NCBI GenBank assembly: GCA_030949945.1
Contig: JAUZRZ010000026.1
Location: forward strand, 1 to 64,000
Source of the DNA: Sulfurimonas sp.
GTDB lineage: Bacteria; Campylobacterota; Campylobacteria; Campylobacterales; Sulfurimonadaceae
Direction: 5' to 3'
DNA length: 64,000 nt
Below the pieces are notes generated by a model. The model made no database searches. It had not been told where the DNA came from and worked only from the letters and a program-made list of their open reading frames with translations. Positions 1 to 9,172 of this stretch are shown here, piece by piece; within the stretch, counting starts at the first letter, position 1, and each line of letters opens with the position of its first letter. The translations under genes were made by a program, and so were the position numbers.

Positions 1-109
1 TTAGAGATTGCTTAAACTGTGAAATAATTCCTATTTATTTTTAAAATTGAATTTGGGCATTAAAATCAATGAATTATCGAAAGATTAAAGTGGTAGTTTA
101 ATTCTAAGT

Positions 110-115
110 ATTATA
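110..115 (-). promoter_or_regulatory. candidate -10 box firing leftward out of the window
   Basis: A TATAAT hexamer on the minus strand lies about 70 bases beyond the rplS stop. The stretch 1-183 has no ORF I trust and no rRNA or tRNA that I recognise. It could be the promoter and leader of whatever lies to the left. In an AT-rich genome the match alone is weak. Confidence 0.25.
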
Positions 116-183
116 GTTATTAGGGAGATTAAATGTTGTAGTTTTAAAAAAAAGGAAAGGGAATGGGGTCGAGCTCAGAAGAA

Positions 184-543
184 TTATTTTCTTCTAAGTT
201 CTTTAATACGAGCTTTTTTACCTGCAAGGTCACGAAGATAGAAAAGTTTTGCACGACGAACACGACCGCGACGGATAACTTTAACTTCAGTAATTGAATC
301 ACTAAACAGTGGGAATATTCTTTCAATTCCAATACCATTAGCACCAATTTTACGAACTGTAATAGTTGCACCAGTACCTTGACCACGTTTTGCTATACAT
401 ACACCTTCATATGACTGAACACGAGACTTCTCGCCCTCTTTAATAGTAACTGCTAAACGTAAAGTGTCACCAGCACGGAACTCTGGAATATTTTTCACAG
501 ATGTTTGTGAGTTTTCAAAATTTTCAATATATTTATTTCTCAT
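184..543 (-). CDS. rplS: 50S ribosomal protein L19
   Basis: This is a component of the large ribosomal subunit at the interface with the 30S subunit. The 119-residue product has the usual L19 length and carries the hallmark RAGDTLRL and QSYEGVCIA segments followed by the basic C-terminal half ([22 protein letters not shown]). It is the last gene of the rpsP-khpA-rimM-trmD-rplS run, about 30 bases after trmD. The stop codon lies inside a small inverted repeat (AGAAGAA / TTCTTCT) that could form a weak 3' hairpin. Identification is secure. Confidence 0.97.
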   Translation of the reverse strand: MRNKYIENFENSQTSVKNIPEFRAGDTLRLAVTIKEGEKSRVQSYEGVCIAKRGQGTGATITVRKIGANGIGIERIFPLFSDSITEVKVIRRGRVRRAKLFYLRDLAGKKARIKELRRK

Positions 544-573
544 AAATAATCCTTAATTTTATTTGCATCAATA

Positions 574-1260
574 CTATATATTGTGCTTTTTTAGCTGATC
601 TGGTCTGAAAAATTTTGTTTTACATTCAGATAAAGCTAATTTTAATGAGCGAATTTTACTATGATTTCCCTTTAAGTATTCTGATGGAACACTCAAGCCC
701 TCATAGTTCTTCGGTTTTGAGAATGATGGTGCCTCAAGAAGTTCTGATTCAAAACTCTCAACTGTGAGAGAATCACTATTTCCTAAAACCCCATCTATAT
801 TTCTACTGACAGCATCACATATAACTAAAGAAGCTAATTCGCCTCCTGTTAATATATAATCTCCTATAGAAAAAACTTCGTCTGCATACTTTTCTATCAC
901 TCTCTCATCAATTCCCTCATATCTTCCACTCACAAAAGCTATATGGGACTTATTGCTTAAACGTTTTGCATCATTTTGCACAAACGGTTTAGCAACAGGA
1001 GTTAAAAAAACTATATATACATTCTCATCTTCTTTTTTCAAACTATCTAATGCATCAAACAGAGGTTGAGGGTTCATAACCATACCGGCTCCACCACCAA
1101 CTGCTGTATCATCAACTTTAGAATGCTTATTAAGTGAAAAATCTCTGGGATTAAGATACTTAACCTCAAATATATTCTTCTCTATCGCACGCTTTAATAT
1201 AGAGTCATTAAAATAACCCTCTATTAAATTTGAAAAAAGTGTTACAAAAGTAAAAGTCAT
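574..1260 (-). CDS. trmD: tRNA (guanine-N1)-methyltransferase TrmD
   Basis: TrmD methylates G37 of tRNAs that read CNN codons, using S-adenosylmethionine, and so prevents +1 frameshifting. The 228-residue protein shows the SPOUT knot motifs GGGAGMVM (about residues 55-62), [10 protein letters not shown] (about 111-120) and [11 protein letters not shown] (about 131-141). Its ATG overlaps the last base of rimM, so the two are translationally coupled. It sits in the conserved rpsP operon order. Confidence 0.97.
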   Translation of the reverse strand: MTFTFVTLFSNLIEGYFNDSILKRAIEKNIFEVKYLNPRDFSLNKHSKVDDTAVGGGAGMVMNPQPLFDALDSLKKEDENVYIVFLTPVAKPFVQNDAKRLSNKSHIAFVSGRYEGIDERVIEKYADEVFSIGDYILTGGELASLVICDAVSRNIDGVLGNSDSLTVESFESELLEAPSFSKPKNYEGLSVPSEYLKGNHSKIRSLKLALSECKTKFFRPDQLKKHNI

Positions 1261-1730
1261 TAAGAAGCTTCTAAAATATCCAAAGCACCACTTAAAGTGA
1301 TAATCTTCTTCTTAATATCCACATCTTTTTTAAATGGCTCTATAAAAGGAACTAAAAAGCTCTTTGGTAAACCACTCTCGACTAAACTTTCATTCGTTAT
1401 TATAAACAAATAGTTTGTTACTGCTATTCTTTCTATCTCTTGAACAACTCCAAGTAGCTTTCCATCTTCATAAACTTCACAATCTTCTAAGTCAAAGAAA
1501 AAAAACTCACCCTCTTCAAGGTGACAATTTTTCCTTGTCTCTTCGTATGTTGTATAAAGTTTTGCATTGACAAACTTTTTACAATCTTGTGGATTACAAA
1601 GATTATTTATCTTTACAAGTCCACGTTCAAAGTTTACATCTGTTAAAGTGATTCTGTCTTTTTTATTTATTAAAAAAGAGCTTCCTACTTTAAACTGTTC
1701 TGGAAAATCTGACTTATCATGAAACTTCAT
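1260..1730 (-). CDS. rimM: ribosome maturation factor RimM
   Basis: RimM assists 16S rRNA processing and assembly of the 30S head around S19. The 156-residue product is slightly short for the family. It has the N-terminal RimM barrel ([10 protein letters not shown] to the basic strand near residue 60) and a C-terminal PRC-type barrel ([10 protein letters not shown], then [20 protein letters not shown]). Position between khpA and trmD is the standard arrangement. The N-terminal part is divergent, so the call rests on both the C-terminal domain and synteny. Confidence 0.93.
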   Translation of the reverse strand: MKFHDKSDFPEQFKVGSSFLINKKDRITLTDVNFERGLVKINNLCNPQDCKKFVNAKLYTTYEETRKNCHLEEGEFFFFDLEDCEVYEDGKLLGVVQEIERIAVTNYLFIITNESLVESGLPKSFLVPFIEPFKKDVDIKKKIITLSGALDILEAS

Positions 1731-1789
1731 ATCACCTTTTATACCGACAGTTTTGCCGATAGTTGCAATATGTAGTAAGCAGTTGTTCC

Positions 1790-2026
1790 TTAAAGTGCTT
1801 CGACATTAATTCTATAACTCATGCCATCTTTGGCCTTACAACCAGAAATAACAGTTTTAATAGCACCAATCATCTTACCACTTTTACCAATAAGTTTACC
1901 AATGTCGGCTTGATTAGCATAAAGTATGATTTCTGTTACTTCATCGCCTTCTTCCACTTCAACTTTAACATCATCTGGATGAGAGGCGATTAGTTTTGCA
2001 AACTCAGCAACGAAATCAGCAATCAT
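1790..2026 (-). CDS. khpA: KH-domain RNA-binding protein KhpA
   Basis: This 78-residue single KH-domain protein carries the GxxG loop (LIGKSGKMIGAIKT, about residues 43-56) that contacts single-stranded RNA. KhpA proteins bind RNA with a KhpB/Jag partner in several bacteria; the partner is not in this window. The gene lies two bases after the rpsP stop and before rimM, which is the usual place for this family. Confidence 0.93.
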   Translation of the reverse strand: MIADFVAEFAKLIASHPDDVKVEVEEGDEVTEIILYANQADIGKLIGKSGKMIGAIKTVISGCKAKDGMSYRINVEAL

Positions 2027-2028
2027 GA

Positions 2029-2257
2029 CTAACGACCTGTAATCTTTTTAACACGGCTACTCATTTGAGCACCAACACTTAACCAATAATCAAGTCTTTC
2101 ATTGTCAACTACAAGAGTTTTTTTCTTCATTCATTGGATTATAGTGACCGATAAGCTCGATCCAACCACCATCTCTGCGTTTACGGCTATCAGTTACCGC
2201 TAAACGATAAAATGGTCTCTTTTTTCTTCCCATACGAGTAAGTCTAATTACTGTCAT
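2029..2257 (-). CDS. rpsP: 30S ribosomal protein S16, broken by a 1-base insertion
   Basis: The ATG at 2257 opens [20 protein letters not shown], which is S16, and runs through [14 protein letters not shown]. It then meets a run of seven A (2118-2124) and stops early. Reading with six A gives an uninterrupted continuation ([20 protein letters not shown] ... KKITGR) ending at 2029, 75 residues in all, the normal S16 length. S16 is essential, so the extra A is almost certainly a sequencing error in a homopolymer. It is the first gene of the operon ending in rplS. Confidence 0.93.
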
Positions 2258-2512
2258 GTATTTCCCTGTTTATTTATTAAAATAATATCTGAGCAAAGCT
2301 CATATATCTATGTTAGCCGCTAGGGCACTAAAGATATTTCTTACGAAATACTGAAAAAATGTTAGGGGTATTGTTTGCAAAATAAATGTAGTTTGTAAAT
2401 AAATACAAGTAGTTTATTGTGCCTCTTACCGCCATTTGGCGTATTATATCTTGCAGTACAAGATACCTTCTAATCACAGAGGGATTATTTCAGAAGTTAT
2501 TACGATAGTGGA

Positions 2513-2518
2513 ATTATA
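2513..2518 (-). promoter_or_regulatory. candidate -10 box of the rpsP operon
   Basis: TATAAT on the minus strand is preceded by a T-rich stretch typical of Campylobacterota promoters, within the 297-base gap between ffh and rpsP. A second TATAAT lies at 2443-2448, just before a CGCC-AAAT-GGCG hairpin. Either could start the ribosomal-protein operon with a leader of roughly 180-250 bases. No known riboswitch or small RNA is evident in this gap. Confidence 0.4.
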
Positions 2519-2554
2519 TCTAAGAAATACTTAAAAGTAAAGTACTATCTCTCT

Positions 2555-3910
2555 TTAGCGTGGTAAACCTGTCATACCACCTGCTCCACCCATACCGCCC
2601 ATCATGGACTGTAGTTGCTTCATTCCATTTTTTCCAGAGAATTTTTTTGCCATTTTTCCTGCATTTTTGAACTGTTTTATCATTCTATTTATTTCAACTA
2701 TTGTAAGACCACAACCAGCTGCTATTCTTTGCTTTCGTGAATTATTTATTAGATCAGGTTCTTCTCTCTCTTTTTTAGTCATTGAACTAACCATTGCTTT
2801 AATATTTTTCAACTCACTAGAGTTTTCAAAGTCAAAATCTTTAATCGCTTTACTCATTGAACTCATACCTGGAATCATCCCCATGATAGAACTCATACTA
2901 CCCATTTTCTTCATTGATTCCATCTGCTCTAAAAAGTCATTGTAATTAAACTTTCCTTTTTGAATCTTTTTACTCAGCTTCTTCGCCTGTTTCTCATCTA
3001 TAACATCAGCAGTCTTTTCAGCTAAACCTTCAATGTCACCATAGCCCATTAGACGGTTCACTATACGCTCAGGTAAAAACACTTCTAAGTCTTCCATCTT
3101 CTCGCCATTACCAATAAAACGCAGTGGCACCTGAACTTGACTTGAAAGTCCTAGAGCTACTCCACCCTTCGAATCTCCATCATACTTTGAAAGTATCACT
3201 CCATCAATACCGATTTTCTCTTTAAATGTAGTTGCCGTTTTAATAGCATCTTGACCTGTGAGTGAATCTGCTACATAAAATATCTCATCAGGAGAAGCTG
3301 CTTTTTTTACATCTTCAAGTTCATTCATCAGTGCATCATCTATGGCTAAACGCCCTGCCGTATCTATTAGGATTACATCAAATATCTTAGAGTTTGCATA
3401 TTCTATAGCGGCTTTTACAACTTCAACTGGCGATTTTGTACTTTCATCTTCATAGAGTTCTACTTCTATTTGTGTAGAAATTTGACGTAACTGCTCAACT
3501 GCTGCTAAACGCTGTAAATCGGCTGCTACAATTAAAACTTTCTTCTGCTTATTTTTTAGATATGTAGCAAGTTTACCAGTAGTAGTAGTTTTACCCGACC
3601 CTTGAAGACCAGTCATAAGTATTGTCGTAGGTGGGTTTGGAGCAAATACGAAGCCCTTATTTCCTCCTACTTCAAGTAACTCAGTTAATGAAGTTCTTAG
3701 TGCTTCAAGAAACTGATCTTTACCAATACCTTTTTCTTTTGTACGTAACTGTACCTTTTGAAGAAGTTCTTTTACTACTTTAAAATTTACATCCGCTTTT
3801 AAAAGATTTTTCTTGAGTTCTGTTAGTGCTTTAGTTAAGGCCTTCTCATCATCATGAAAACGAATCTTTTTTATGGCATTTGTAAACGAATCTGTTAAAG
3901 TATCAAACAT
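2555..3910 (-). CDS. ffh: signal recognition particle GTPase Ffh
   Basis: Ffh binds 4.5S RNA and the signal sequences of nascent membrane proteins and docks with FtsY. The 451-residue protein has an N-terminal helical bundle, the G domain with P-loop GLQGSGKTTTTGK (about residues 104-116), DTAGR and TGQDA motifs, and a methionine-rich M domain ending in GGMGGAGGMTGLPR. Length is normal for bacterial SRP54. It is upstream of the rpsP operon on the same strand. Confidence 0.98.
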   Translation of the reverse strand: MFDTLTDSFTNAIKKIRFHDDEKALTKALTELKKNLLKADVNFKVVKELLQKVQLRTKEKGIGKDQFLEALRTSLTELLEVGGNKGFVFAPNPPTTILMTGLQGSGKTTTTGKLATYLKNKQKKVLIVAADLQRLAAVEQLRQISTQIEVELYEDESTKSPVEVVKAAIEYANSKIFDVILIDTAGRLAIDDALMNELEDVKKAASPDEIFYVADSLTGQDAIKTATTFKEKIGIDGVILSKYDGDSKGGVALGLSSQVQVPLRFIGNGEKMEDLEVFLPERIVNRLMGYGDIEGLAEKTADVIDEKQAKKLSKKIQKGKFNYNDFLEQMESMKKMGSMSSIMGMIPGMSSMSKAIKDFDFENSSELKNIKAMVSSMTKKEREEPDLINNSRKQRIAAGCGLTIVEINRMIKQFKNAGKMAKKFSGKNGMKQLQSMMGGMGGAGGMTGLPR

Positions 3911-3968
3911 ATATTTCTCTCTTGTTTAGGTATATTTTTTTGCATTTTAGCAAAGGATTTCTTGCATA

Positions 3969-4703
3969 CTATTGAAAGTGTACAAACTCTTTTGGTTCAG
4001 GTGAAGTAAATTCCATCCCTAAAAGTCTCACTTTATGAGCATGAAGCATCACTCGTTTAGCACGACGTCCACCATACTGTTCATCACCGACTATTGAATG
4101 ATCAATATAACGTAAATGTACACGAATTTGATGTGTACGCCCATGATGAATGATACATTTAATCTTTGTTTTATTTGCACTTATAAGGTCAGGAAAAAAT
4201 TCACTTCGTGCAGGCTTTCCCTTTGGTGATACATTTGAGTATGCTTTATTGTTCTTTTTTTGTGTAGAGATGGATTTATCAACCTCTATAGGCTCACTCA
4301 TTATCCCTTCAACCCAAGCTATATACTCTTTATAAACCTTATCTTTTCTAAACTCTTTAATAGCTTTTTGGCGAAACTCTTCATTTTTTACAAGCATCAA
4401 AACACCAGATGTTTCACGGTCAAGTCTGTGCAGTAGTACTGCTGGTTTAAACTGTCGCTCTATCTCATCTGAGTTAATATATACTGGTTTATCAACAACA
4501 ACTATATCATCATTTTCAAAGATGATTTTAGGACGTTCGACTTTAATCACTCTAAACTTTGTATCTGCGTTTAACTCTCCACGAGCTATTACTACTTTTT
4601 TGTTTCCAACATACACTAGCCCACGGTCTATCATTGACTTTGCACTGTTGTTAGAAATACCCTCTTGCATTGCAAGAATTTTATATGCTTTTTCTGTCGC
4701 CAT
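3969..4703 (-). CDS. RluC/RluD-family 23S rRNA pseudouridine synthase
   Basis: This 244-residue protein converts uridines in rRNA to pseudouridine. It begins with an S4-type RNA-binding segment (KAYKILAMQEGISNNSAKSM) and has the catalytic motif HRLDRETSG (about residues 91-99) with the active aspartate, then the HHGRTHQIRVHL motif. It is shorter than E. coli RluD. The target site cannot be read from sequence, so no more specific symbol is given. The next gene upstream, waaA, ends 22 bases before it. Confidence 0.9.
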   Translation of the reverse strand: MATEKAYKILAMQEGISNNSAKSMIDRGLVYVGNKKVVIARGELNADTKFRVIKVERPKIIFENDDIVVVDKPVYINSDEIERQFKPAVLLHRLDRETSGVLMLVKNEEFRQKAIKEFRKDKVYKEYIAWVEGIMSEPIEVDKSISTQKKNNKAYSNVSPKGKPARSEFFPDLISANKTKIKCIIHHGRTHQIRVHLRYIDHSIVGDEQYGGRRAKRVMLHAHKVRLLGMEFTSPEPKEFVHFQ

Positions 4704-4725
4704 TTTTATATGTTTCCTTTTATTT

Positions 4726-5892
4726 TTATTTTTCGAGAATTTTATTTACTATCGGGGTTAAATCGACAGTTTGCTCAACGATAGAAGATGGTAACTCTTC
4801 AGCCTTTTTTAAAGCGTCGTAAATCTCATCTCTCTCTACATACTGCACATGATGCACATACTTAAAAAGCTCTTTTTGGTGAAAGAAATGTTTTCCTGTA
4901 ATTATTTTACATCCAAAATGCGCTGGTTCTAGTGGATTATGTCCACCTACATTTTTATTAAATGCACCACCTAAAATTGCTATATCACTTATGCGGTAAA
5001 TATTGTTTAACTCACCCATCTTGTCGATTAGGACTATATCAGCTTTAAAGTTTTGTGTGTTTGAAAAACGACTTAAACTCAAGCCATTATCTTTTGCACC
5101 CTCTTTTAACAACTCATACACTGCTTCAAAACGCTCAGGATGCCGAGGCACAACAATAAGTTTTGCATTCGATTCACGCCTAAACTCTATAAACGCAGCC
5201 AAAAGTGATTTTTCTTCTCCCTCATGGGTACTGCCTGCTACTATTGTTAAAACATCCGGTTTTTCATACTCTTGAGAATGTTTTATCTTCGCAGCTAATT
5301 TAATATTTCCTATAACTTCTATCTTTCTTGCACCTAATGCTATAAAACGATTTTTATCTACTTCGCTTTGTGCATAGACTGTATCTACATAACTCAACAG
5401 CTTTTTATAAAACCATCCAAACTGCAAGTATCTTTTAACACTTTTATCAGATATTCTTGCATTTAAAAGTACTACTTTTGCACCTCGCCTACGAGCAACA
5501 GCAAATAGTAAATACCAAAATTCCGCTTCAAGTACAAGTAAAATTTTTTGACGTCTTATCCAAAATGGCAAAAAAGTTTCATAAGGTAGATATCTAACCT
5601 CTGCATTGTACTTTAAGGCCTCAGTATGTCCTGTCTGCGTAATCGTAGTAATTACAATCTCTTTCTCGTTTAATAAAGCTAAGAGAGGCTTGAGTGCTCT
5701 TGCTTCACCGAGTGAACATACATGGAACCAAATTGCTCCAGTTTTAGAAAATTTTGGATTGTTAAAAAGAAAAAAACGTGCAGGGATTGACTCTTTATAT
5801 TTCTCTTTAAACGCTAGATACACTAAGAGAGGGAGTGCTATAAGATATAGCATCACACTCAAAGTGTAATAAACTAACGTAAAGGGTTTCAA
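4726..5892 (-). CDS. waaA: 3-deoxy-D-manno-octulosonic acid transferase (Kdo transferase)
   Basis: WaaA adds Kdo to lipid A precursor at the inner membrane. The protein opens with one hydrophobic helix (about residues 5-27) and then shows the GT-30 features SIPARFF, LEAEFWYLL, VAGSTHEGEE and GHNPLEP. I place the start at a TTG at 5892, just after the upstream stop codon and about 7 bases after GAAGAG. It keeps the full membrane helix and gives 388 residues. An ATG at 5931 inside the upstream gene and an internal ATG at 5853 are alternatives. Confidence 0.92.
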   Translation of the reverse strand: MKPFTLVYYTLSVMLYLIALPLLVYLAFKEKYKESIPARFFLFNNPKFSKTGAIWFHVCSLGEARALKPLLALLNEKEIVITTITQTGHTEALKYNAEVRYLPYETFLPFWIRRQKILLVLEAEFWYLLFAVARRRGAKVVLLNARISDKSVKRYLQFGWFYKKLLSYVDTVYAQSEVDKNRFIALGARKIEVIGNIKLAAKIKHSQEYEKPDVLTIVAGSTHEGEEKSLLAAFIEFRRESNAKLIVVPRHPERFEAVYELLKEGAKDNGLSLSRFSNTQNFKADIVLIDKMGELNNIYRISDIAILGGAFNKNVGGHNPLEPAHFGCKIITGKHFFHQKELFKYVHHVQYVERDEIYDALKKAEELPSSIVEQTVDLTPIVNKILEK

Positions 5893-5893
5893 A

Positions 5894-6607
5894 CTACTCT
5901 TCGTTAGGCTTTGTGTAAAGTATACGCCCACAATGAGGGCAAGTTGTTATCTCTTCGCCCTTTATAACATCTGCATAAACTTTATCACCAATTACCATAT
6001 GACAACCCATACAAGCTTGTTCTTCAACAGGAACTACTGTTGAATTTTTTGCCCATCTACGAATCTTTTGGTAAAAAGCTAAACCTTTTTGATTCATTTC
6101 GCCAAGAAGTTTTTCTTTTTTAATAAATACTTCTTGACGATTTTTATTAATTGTTTTTAATTTTTCATCTACATCTGCTTTTACTGTTTCTAGTGAAGCT
6201 GAAAGTTCAACTAAAGTTACTTCTGCAACTTCTATTTGCTCTTTTTTAAGTTCGATAATTTTTTCCAAACGTGCAACTTCTTCATTTGCAAAAGTTACTT
6301 GTTCTTTTGCAATCTCTTCTTCAAGTTGTAATGATTTCATTTCACGCTCAGTCTTTACATCACCACTTTTTCTAGAGTTTTCTTCAAGTTTTTGTGAAAG
6401 TTCAGCAAGATGAAGTTCATTTTTACTCTTTTTTACTTCTTCTTCTTTGATTTCGCTACTTAAGTTCTCAATGTCAGACTCAATACTTTTAGTTTTTGCT
6501 AGTGCTGCTTCGTAATTATAGTTTACTTCTTCAATTTGAGGTTCAAATGCATCGATATCTTTGTCTACAATTGAGAGGTCTATAAGTTGCTGAAGGTGGT
6601 TGTTCAT
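5894..6607 (-). CDS. coiled-coil protein with C-terminal C4 zinc ribbon (DUF164 type)
   Basis: About 190 residues of heptad-like, charge-rich helix are followed by a zinc ribbon with two cysteine pairs, CMGCH and CPHCG (about residues 199-228). This matches the DUF164 / CT398-like family, widespread and implicated in flagellar or secretion functions in some bacteria; a role here is not established. The gene ends two bases before the likely waaA start and lies nine bases after the NIF3 gene, so they are co-transcribed. Confidence 0.88.
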   Translation of the reverse strand: MNNHLQQLIDLSIVDKDIDAFEPQIEEVNYNYEAALAKTKSIESDIENLSSEIKEEEVKKSKNELHLAELSQKLEENSRKSGDVKTEREMKSLQLEEEIAKEQVTFANEEVARLEKIIELKKEQIEVAEVTLVELSASLETVKADVDEKLKTINKNRQEVFIKKEKLLGEMNQKGLAFYQKIRRWAKNSTVVPVEEQACMGCHMVIGDKVYADVIKGEEITTCPHCGRILYTKPNEE

Positions 6608-6616
6608 TTAGGTCCT

Positions 6617-7345
6617 TTAAGGGTGTATATATGTAAATGGGTTTTCTGATGATGCAATTATAACTTTTAAACCTAAATTTTTCAAACTTTTCTCTAAAAT
6701 TTGTGCAAAAAAGTGTTCACTTTCATAATGACCGATGTCAATTAGTGATAAATTTATACTTTTTGCTTCCATCGCATCATGGTATTTCACATCCCCTGTC
6801 AAAAAACAATCCGCCTCTAAACTACGCATTAAAGAGCAGCCTGAACCTGTGGTGAAAGCGACCTTTTTCACTCTTTTTGCACACTTCACTGCCTTAACAC
6901 ATTTGAGTCCAAAAGCACGAGAAACTTTCAGTGCAAAAACATCAAAATCCTCATCAACATCAAGGTAGGCAACAAATCCATCTTTTTTTGTAATTTTATA
7001 TCCAAGTATCTCAGTTGCAACATACTCATTGAGGTGTGTTTGATCAAAATTTGTATGCATCGCGATATTTGAAATATTTTTTTGAATCATTTTTTGAATT
7101 AAATTTGCTGGATATTTTGAAAATTCTAGCTGTTTTAATCCACCAAAAATGATAGGATGGTGTGTGATTAAAAGTGTGTTGTTTTCTAAAGAGTCAAGAA
7201 GCTTTTCATCAACATCAATACTCAATGCAATTTGTGTAATATCATCATCAAACGAGCCTATTAATAAGCCTGAGTTATCCCACTTTTCTTGAAGTTCAAA
7301 AGGAGAAAGCTCATTTAAAAAGTCATATATTTGAGATATTTTCAT
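6617..7345 (-). CDS. NIF3 / GTP cyclohydrolase I type 2-like dinuclear metal protein
   Basis: The 242-residue protein has the metal-ligand motifs of the NIF3 family: HHPIIFGG (about residues 62-69), HTNFDQTH (about 97-104) and, near the C-terminus, GHYESEHFF. Members form toroidal hexamers with two metals per subunit; their physiological substrate is unsettled. It is tightly packed between the TPR gene (one base) and the zinc-ribbon gene. The family call is firm and the function is open. Confidence 0.92.
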   Translation of the reverse strand: MKISQIYDFLNELSPFELQEKWDNSGLLIGSFDDDITQIALSIDVDEKLLDSLENNTLLITHHPIIFGGLKQLEFSKYPANLIQKMIQKNISNIAMHTNFDQTHLNEYVATEILGYKITKKDGFVAYLDVDEDFDVFALKVSRAFGLKCVKAVKCAKRVKKVAFTTGSGCSLMRSLEADCFLTGDVKYHDAMEAKSINLSLIDIGHYESEHFFAQILEKSLKNLGLKVIIASSENPFTYIHP

Positions 7346-7346
7346 C

Positions 7347-7838
7347 TTAAACCTTTGAATTCAATTTCTCTAGTTCTTTTTTCGCTTTTTCTAAGTCAGG
7401 ATCGAGTTCTAATGCCTTGTTTAAATGTGTTCTTGCACTTGCTATCTCATCATTTTTTAAATATATATATGCCATTTCTAAGTGAGAAAAAGGATTCTCT
7501 GGATCTACACTCAGAGCATCATTATAGTACTCTAAAGCCTCTTCATATCTCTCTTGAAGACCTAAGGTATATGCCATTTTAAAAAGTGTTTCTCCATTGT
7601 TTGGTTCTTTAATATTTGCCTCGCTGTAAATAGCTAGTGCCTTATCTAAGTTACCAGCTATCACCTCATCATCTGCTTTTTCCATCAAAGAAGTTGAATC
7701 AAATGTAGAAAAAGAATCTGCAGTTCTAGTTGGTTTGCTAGGATTATCTTCTGGCTCTTTAAGTGTTTGAATATGTTCATATATTTTGTATCCGAAATAG
7801 GCTGAAGCCCCTAGCATAAGTATTTGAAAAAGTGTCAT
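7347..7838 (-). CDS. membrane-anchored TPR protein
   Basis: An N-terminal helix (LFQILMLGASAYFGYKIYEHI) would anchor this 163-residue protein to the inner membrane. The C-terminal two-thirds contain about three tetratricopeptide repeats, for example EALEYYNDALSVDPENPFSH and ARTHLNKALELDPDLEKAKK. TPRs mediate protein contacts; no partner can be named. The start directly follows the stop of the M23 peptidase gene, which suggests translational coupling and perhaps a shared envelope role. Confidence 0.88.
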   Translation of the reverse strand: MTLFQILMLGASAYFGYKIYEHIQTLKEPEDNPSKPTRTADSFSTFDSTSLMEKADDEVIAGNLDKALAIYSEANIKEPNNGETLFKMAYTLGLQERYEEALEYYNDALSVDPENPFSHLEMAYIYLKNDEIASARTHLNKALELDPDLEKAKKELEKLNSKV

Positions 7839-8709
7839 CTATTCATTTCCTGTAAGTAAATTTTTGTTTAAAAGTGAAATAAGTTGCAGGGGATCAACCT
7901 GTACTCCATTTATTCTAGCTGAAAAATGCAAATGAGGACCTGTAACACGACCACTTTGTCCAGAGAGTCCCAAAACCTCACCTTGTTTTACCATCTCTCC
8001 CTCTTTGACCTTAAAAGCACTCATGTGAAAGTAACATGTATATATCCCCTCACCATGGTCAAGTAAAACTGTGCCACCTGAATAAAATCTATTCTTAACT
8101 AGAGCAACTCTTCGCATCATTTGTAGCAAGCACAGGAGTGCCTACAGCAGCTCGATAATCTGTACCACTATGATAACCCTTGAGTGACCCATTATAGACT
8201 CTTGCTTTTCCAAAATCACTTGTTATCTTACTCTCAAGAGCTTGGATAAAAGGTTTAGAGATATAACTTTCAGGTGTAACTCTCTTGTAAATTTTCATCG
8301 CCTCGCTATACTCTTGGGCAATTCGTTTTTTTACTTCTTTACTTTTAGGATTTACTTTAGCACTACTTACATGTATCTCTTCTTTATCATATTTTCCATC
8401 TACAACTTTTAACAGTAAAGACTCTACTTTTTCTTTTTTATTCTTTTTATAATAAATATAAAGTTTTTTATTTTCTGCTTTTTCGTAGTATGAAAATGGA
8501 ATTAATACATACATCTTTGTACTATCATTTGGTTTAGGAAATATTTTAAAAGTTTTTTTCCCAACTTTTACATTTTTATACTCTAAACCATCTACAACTT
8601 TAAACTCTAAAAGTGCTGTTTTTCCATTTGGGATTTTCCAATTTTCGACATCAACCTCTAAAGCCAATAAAGCCGCCATAAAACTTATAAAAAGAAAAAC
8701 AGACTTCAC
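7839..8709 (-). CDS. M23-family metallopeptidase (LytM type), broken by a 1-base insertion
   Basis: This is a periplasmic peptidoglycan endopeptidase candidate with an N-terminal signal peptide (MKSVFLFISFMAALLALE). The catalytic domain has GYHSGTDYR (HxxxD zinc ligands) and, after the break, HLHFSARING (HxH). The frame breaks near 8100: deleting one A in GCGAAGAG turns NDAKSC into NDARVALVKNRFYSGGTVLL and restores a single protein of about 289 residues. All catalytic residues survive, so the break is probably a sequencing error. The family includes cell-shape peptidases in Helicobacter and Campylobacter, but specificity is unproven. Confidence 0.88.
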
Positions 8710-9161
8710 TAGTACTCCTTCATAGCCCGTGCCACATCCCTTTTTTGATCTTTCTCTTTTAGGTCTTGGCGTTTGTCATGGAGTTGTTTCCCTTTTGCTA
8801 TACCTATTTGAATCTTAGCTAAGTTTCTATCATTAAAGTAGAGTTGTATTGGTACTATTGTATATCCATCACGATTGACTGCTTTGAGCATTTTTTCTAT
8901 CTGTTTTTTATGTAGAAGTAGTTTACGACTCCCTCTCTCTTCGTGTCCATAAAAATGATTTGTAGTTTCTAGTCTTCCTATATGTGCATTAAAAAGTATA
9001 GGTTCATCTTTTACAAACTTAATAAAACTATCTTTTAAGTTCACCCTATGAGCCCGAAGACCTTTAACCTCACTACCAGTCAGCACTATACCAGCTTCAA
9101 ACTTCTCTTCTATAAAATAGTCATGATATGCTTTTTTATTTTTTGCTATTGTTTCACCCAT
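8709..9161 (-). CDS. smpB: SsrA-binding protein SmpB
   Basis: SmpB delivers tmRNA to stalled ribosomes for trans-translation. The 150-residue product has the family opening ([20 protein letters not shown]), the conserved [18 protein letters not shown] segment and the basic C-terminal tail ([20 protein letters not shown]). The start is 11 bases after ispE, and it overlaps the M23 gene by one base. The tmRNA gene itself is not in the window. Confidence 0.97.
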   Translation of the reverse strand: MGETIAKNKKAYHDYFIEEKFEAGIVLTGSEVKGLRAHRVNLKDSFIKFVKDEPILFNAHIGRLETTNHFYGHEERGSRKLLLHKKQIEKMLKAVNRDGYTIVPIQLYFNDRNLAKIQIGIAKGKQLHDKRQDLKEKDQKRDVARAMKEY

Positions 9162-9172
9162 TATTTACTCTC

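Noticed and set aside
1-183. rRNA leader or other RNA gene at the left edge
   Set aside because: No recognisable rRNA or tRNA sequence or fold; only a candidate -10 box can be pointed to.
2029-2257. Programmed ribosomal frameshift in rpsP
   Set aside because: Sixteen other genes in the window show similar indels, so error is the simpler explanation.
2258-2554. SRP 4.5S RNA or a riboswitch next to ffh
   Set aside because: No conserved SRP apical loop and no aptamer pattern found on either strand; only promoter-like boxes and a 4-bp hairpin are visible.
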